Assembly: GCF_001638985.1 (NCBI RefSeq)
Contig: NW_017265165.1
Span: forward strand, 224,912 to 288,911
Reading direction: 5' to 3'
DNA from: Phycomyces blakesleeanus NRRL 1555(-)
Lineage: Eukaryota > Mucoromycota > Mucoromycetes > Mucorales > Phycomycetaceae
DNA length: 64,000 bases
Shown: piece by piece, positions 60,493 to 64,000 of the stretch
Layout: the number at the start of each line of letters is the position of its first letter
Numbering within the stretch: position 1 is the stretch's first letter
Translations under genes and position numbers: made by a program
Notes under the pieces: model-generated
Database searches by the model: none
What the model saw: only the letters and a program-made list of their open reading frames with translations
Told to the model about the DNA's origin: nothing

Positions 60493-61610
60493 ACATATAT
60501 TTATAGTATTCTTTACTTTAGCTTTACTCAACACTGAAATAGAATTGCTTGAATATTCTTTCAATAAAAAAGTGTCAACAATTATAATTTATAAAAAAGA
60601 GTTCCACCATCTATAGCTGATATATCTAAAGATATATATTGATTATATAACTAATATATAAGTTAGTATATAGGCAAGATATATTGTTAATATTATTATT
60701 AAGCTTATATATAAATATGTATTATTCTATGCCATGTGAAAGATATGGTATATCATATATTATATTGTATAGTCTATTATATAGTCTATAGTATAGTACA
60801 TCATATAGTATATCATATAGTATATTGTACAGTCTATTGTATATTTCTATTGTATATTCTACTACATAGCAAGCATATAAATAAAAATAAAATCTATAAA
60901 TTTTATCACCAATTTTTCTATATATGAATTTACTACCATACTTTTACTATTACTTTGTTTGAAACTAAGCTAATTAAGTATACTGTCTTACTATTCAATA
61001 AATTAGTGACAATATTACTATGATTAATAACAAGCTTAGCTTATTTATCACTAATTTTTTCTGCTTTAGTGCAGTATAGCCAGTCACCAAATTTCATGTA
61101 AATTAATAGTATTGTCACATTAATTTCATTCATAATGTGTATTTTGTATAATAATTAATATTATTTTTTATATTATTTATTTTTATTTCAGCTTTTAAAT
61201 GTTTGATAGCTAAATCAAAATAATATTAGTTATAAAATATTGATTTTATATATAACAGCAAAAAAAAACAACTTAGAATGTTGGTTAAATCAATTTGGGT
61301 TTTTCATTAAATTAATTTGGGAATTTGCCTAAATTAACTTGAGTTTGTCTAAGTCAATTTAGAAAAGTCACTATTTTATAGTTAAAATCCTGTATTTATT
61401 ATAATACTTAGGCTTCAATCAACTGTAGTTGAGTTTTTTTATTTTTAGCTGAGTTTCACTAACAATTATTTCTTAGCAGTCTATGACACTATCATATCTC
61501 AATAGGTTCTCTATTATATAAATTGCTATGTTTTAAAAAAATTAATTCTTCCTTTTAAAATAGAGTTATTTTTTAGGTTTATATTTTTGTTTTAACCACA
61601 TAAAACATGT
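60493..61610. other. AT-rich intergenic region
   Basis: Contains a tatcatatagtata-type repeat block at 60745-60850 and a repeated 'aaattaatttgg/aaatcaatttgg' segment at 61285-61365. No gene seen. Confidence 0.5.
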
Positions 61611-61682
61611 GCTTCTATGGTCTAGTGGTATGACACTTGCTTTACACGCAATTGGTCTCCGGTTCGAACCCGGATGGAAGCA
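61611..61682 (+). tRNA. tRNA-Val, anticodon TAC
   Basis: 72 nt, no intron. Acceptor arm gcttcta pairs with tggaagc (one G-T pair) plus discriminator A. D arm gtc/gac with loop tagtggtat. Anticodon arm cttgc / gcaat with loop tttacac, anticodon tac at 61643-61645. T arm tccgg-ttcgaac-ccgga. The A and B box promoters (tggtctagtgg and ggttcgaac) are intact and a T-run terminator follows at once (atttttg, 61683-). The base of the anticodon stem is a C-T mismatch, so it could be a slightly decayed or a variant copy. Confidence 0.9.
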
Positions 61683-63130
61683 TTTTTGTTTTTGATGAAT
61701 CTGTTGTCGTTCCTGATCTAGGCTATCTTCCAATTCACTGTAAACGTGTCGTTCCCGATCTGGGTTGGTCTTCCTTTTGTCAAGTCTCGATCTGGTATTT
61801 CTTTTCTGGCACTTGTAACTAAGTCGCAGAATCAATACCACTGGGGATCGTTAAGTTTTTAAGAATAGTTTTTAGATAAGAATAAAGATAATTTTTATTA
61901 AATGTAATTCTTGACTATTTATACAAAACGATTGTTGTTTTCTAGCTAAAAGAATAGCTACGATAATATGTCTTAGATGGTGGTTATCCAGTAATATCTC
62001 TACAAGTATATTCCTCATCTCCAACATCTAAAACATAGACAAAAGACCAATCGGCGAAGTCAAGATCTTTTATCCTAAAAAGTCAACCGTTACTGGTTGC
62101 TTGTAACTTCCGATTTTGGTCACCGATGTCAACTCTGACACTTTTACTATAACAAAGTCAAAAGGTCAAACCCACTGGGGATCAAGGAGTATACGTAAAA
62201 TCAAAGAGAGGATAAAAGATACCTTTTATTTATATGGATTGAATTGTCTTCTATAGTTTTCTAAACTAATATTACAGTATTTCTTTACACGCACTTGTTA
62301 AGTCTTAATTGGGTATATCTTTCTAATATTTTGAATAAATAGGAAGGGACACAAATATAGAGAATTAAATACTTTTTATCAATACAAATATTCATGCCAT
62401 TTATTTATACATTTATACATATAAAGCTAAAACTATTCAGCCCCGTTATTTGACACAAAATGCATTAGTTTTACAGCTGCAGATGGAAATATAATATATG
62501 TTTTGACTATCAAAAATTGAAAGTGGACCTTGTAATATGAGGGTATATGTTAAAAGCAAATATTAACTGAAGCCTTGATTTTTTAAATGTCTAGATACAG
62601 TATTAATTTTTGCCGTGTTTCGTTACAATATAATAATATAATAATAATAAATTCAATAAAAGGTAGTAAATAACACAACATAAGAAAGCGTTCAAGAGAG
62701 AAAGGTATATATTGCATTAACCATACTCTAGTTTCTAATACATTGAAGTTTTTTTTTTTAATAATCAGTACAATATACTAAAAAATTATTAATACAAAAA
62801 TAAAATTCAAGTTCGCCCAAAAATGGGACATGTCAAATGCATAATGAAAGATTAATTTTGACAGAGAAATGAATAGAAAAGTGAACCAATTTTCTAAGCT
62901 TTCTTCGCAATAATTTTTTTGAAAGAATGCATAACGTACATTCAATTAAAAATATATCAGTAATGTGTATTGCGTTATACCATATAATAATTATTATTAA
63001 TTACACTGGTAAAAAAAGACGATTTTAGCAAGAGATTTTTCAAGACTTTCAAGCGTTTAAGATGTGTTTAAAAATGGAATTTTAATTAAGCACTAAATTT
63101 TCTCCCCTTTTTATACTCGTGTATAAATAT
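61683..63130. other. AT-rich region with a diverged ~340-bp spaced duplication
   Basis: The segments around 61813-61860 and 62140-62190 share ccactggggatc and similar flanks and may be two ends of an old element or a tandem duplication. gtcgttcc-gatct(a/g)gg is repeated at about 61707 and 61750. Nothing coding recognised. Confidence 0.4.
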
Positions 63131-63427
63131 TGAGGTATTCGGGATTGTTTATGGGTTAGTATCTCAATAATGGGAAAAGTAGATATTGTGAGAGTGTTAT
63201 TTATTAAAGAGACAAATTAATATTGTTTATATCTGCTACCATTAAAATCCCTGTAATTCAAATCCCTGTTGTGTAATGGTTGGTTTACACTGTATGAGTG
63301 TGTAGTGTACGTGTGCCTGGTGTGTAACAGTTCCGGAGATTGTTAACTTGCCAGGTTCATTAGCAAGAAAGAACCAGTGTTTGGTTGTGGGGTCTGTTCT
63401 TCACTCAATTGTGGTGTGTATACCACA
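63131..63427 (-). mobile_element. Solo LTR, family C, inverted copy (297 bp)
   Basis: Reverse complement relative of 22646-22943, starting tgaggtattc and ending gtataccaca on the plus strand, with perfect aatat duplications (63126-63130 and 63428-63432). Solo. Confidence 0.9.
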
Positions 63428-64000
63428 AATATAAACACTTCAATTTCAATCTCTTTTTTTTTAAAAAAAAATTACTGTAGTTCAAAAGTAATGTCATGTC
63501 TTAAAGTATTCCACTTTTACCCACCATATTTTTGCAACCAATATAAAGCACCTTTTACTACTTATTCAACTTAATAGAAAAATAAAGATACTGAAATCAT
63601 TTTAAGAATGGAATAGCTTACCATTTGGTGCCTTATATATAGCCGAGCGATAACGAGACCGAAATAATTATATCTTCTTTGAATTCTTGTGAATTCTTGC
63701 CTTGCACGACGACCCTTCTGGTCATAATCTTCTTTCCGCTCTTTATTGTGTCGAATTCAAATGTCACGAGTGAATATTTCAGGTATTATACCATCATATC
63801 TCGATTGGTTAAGTGTATGTCGAAAGTTCATAACATCAGCGATCTCGATCCCACAAACAACGCTTAACCTGTAAAGAAGTTATATTTTTCAAACAATTTA
63901 GATCAGTACATCTAAAAAAACGTATAAGATTAATGATAATAAATATTGAGTAGTTGTATCATTTACCTTTAGAGACCATGGTATACCACAATTGGAATTT
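63428..64000. other. Window end, no gene supported
   Basis: AT-rich. A plus-strand frame 63679-63867 has no motif. Nothing else recognised. Confidence 0.5.

Noticed and set aside
60736..60927. Plus-strand frame of Tyr/Ile/His repeats
   Set aside because: Translation of an AT-rich tatcatatagtata repeat.
61566..61841. Minus-strand frame of 91 codons containing ...HPGSNRRPIACKASVIPLDHRST
   Set aside because: It is the antisense translation of the tRNA-Val gene, a well-known source of spurious database proteins.

Overview
The window is nuclear DNA of a filamentous fungus, most likely an early-diverging zygomycete-type fungus (Mucoromycota). Genes carry many short GT-AG introns (about 50-500 nt, often near 60), intergenic DNA is AT-rich and full of microsatellites, and the gene set is eukaryotic (derlin, HMG-CoA reductase with a sterol-sensing domain, CaM-kinase type kinase, Yap1-like bZIP, chromodomain Ty3/gypsy element). 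The lineage below 'fungus' is inference. All exon joins were worked out by hand from splice signals, frame continuity and family motifs.

Layout. 1-48 kb is the gene-bearing part. It holds: a 3' fragment of an unknown gene (45-656, +); a secreted Cys/Ser/Thr/Asp-rich protein (1402-3234, -); a Pro/Ser-rich single-exon ORF (9142-9765, -); a Yap1/Pap1-like bZIP factor with a giant Asn/Gln repeat (10232-12067, -); a globin with a split fold (12842-14092, -); a SAM methyltransferase (14954-17169, -); a derlin (18190-19788, -); an NTF2-like protein (26294-27734, +); a membrane-anchored GH5 exo-1,3-glucanase (28598-30695, -); HMG-CoA reductase (33167-37144, -); a CaMK-type kinase with 8-nt and 11-nt exons (40211-42100, +); and acetyl-CoA hydrolase/transferase Ach1 (43122-45374, +). 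A 4-kb island at 21.3-25.4 kb is mobile-element debris: a TIR element, decayed ORFs cut by a solo LTR, and a dead Tc1/IS630 transposase.

From about 47.8 kb to the end the window is mobile-element and AT-rich DNA. It contains a dead PIF/Harbinger transposase, about 3 kb of very AT-rich sequence, and a full-length chromodomain Ty3/gypsy element (52398-58558). That element has LTRs that look identical and sits inside an older solo LTR of its own family. Further on are an inverted pair of solo LTRs of a second family (59114-59654, 59949-60492), one tRNA-Val(TAC) at 61611-61682, and a solo LTR of a third family (63131-63427) matching the one at 22646-22943. All of these LTR insertions have perfect 5-bp target duplications.

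The host genes form no obvious pathway. They are housekeeping and regulatory genes in a typical fungal arrangement: ER quality control, sterol synthesis, cell-wall glucan remodelling, redox/stress transcription, Ca2+ signalling and acetyl-CoA metabolism. A shared oddity is low-complexity tracts encoded by tandem repeats and placed inside or beside folded domains (secreted protein, bZIP, methyltransferase, globin, derlin, HMGR linker).
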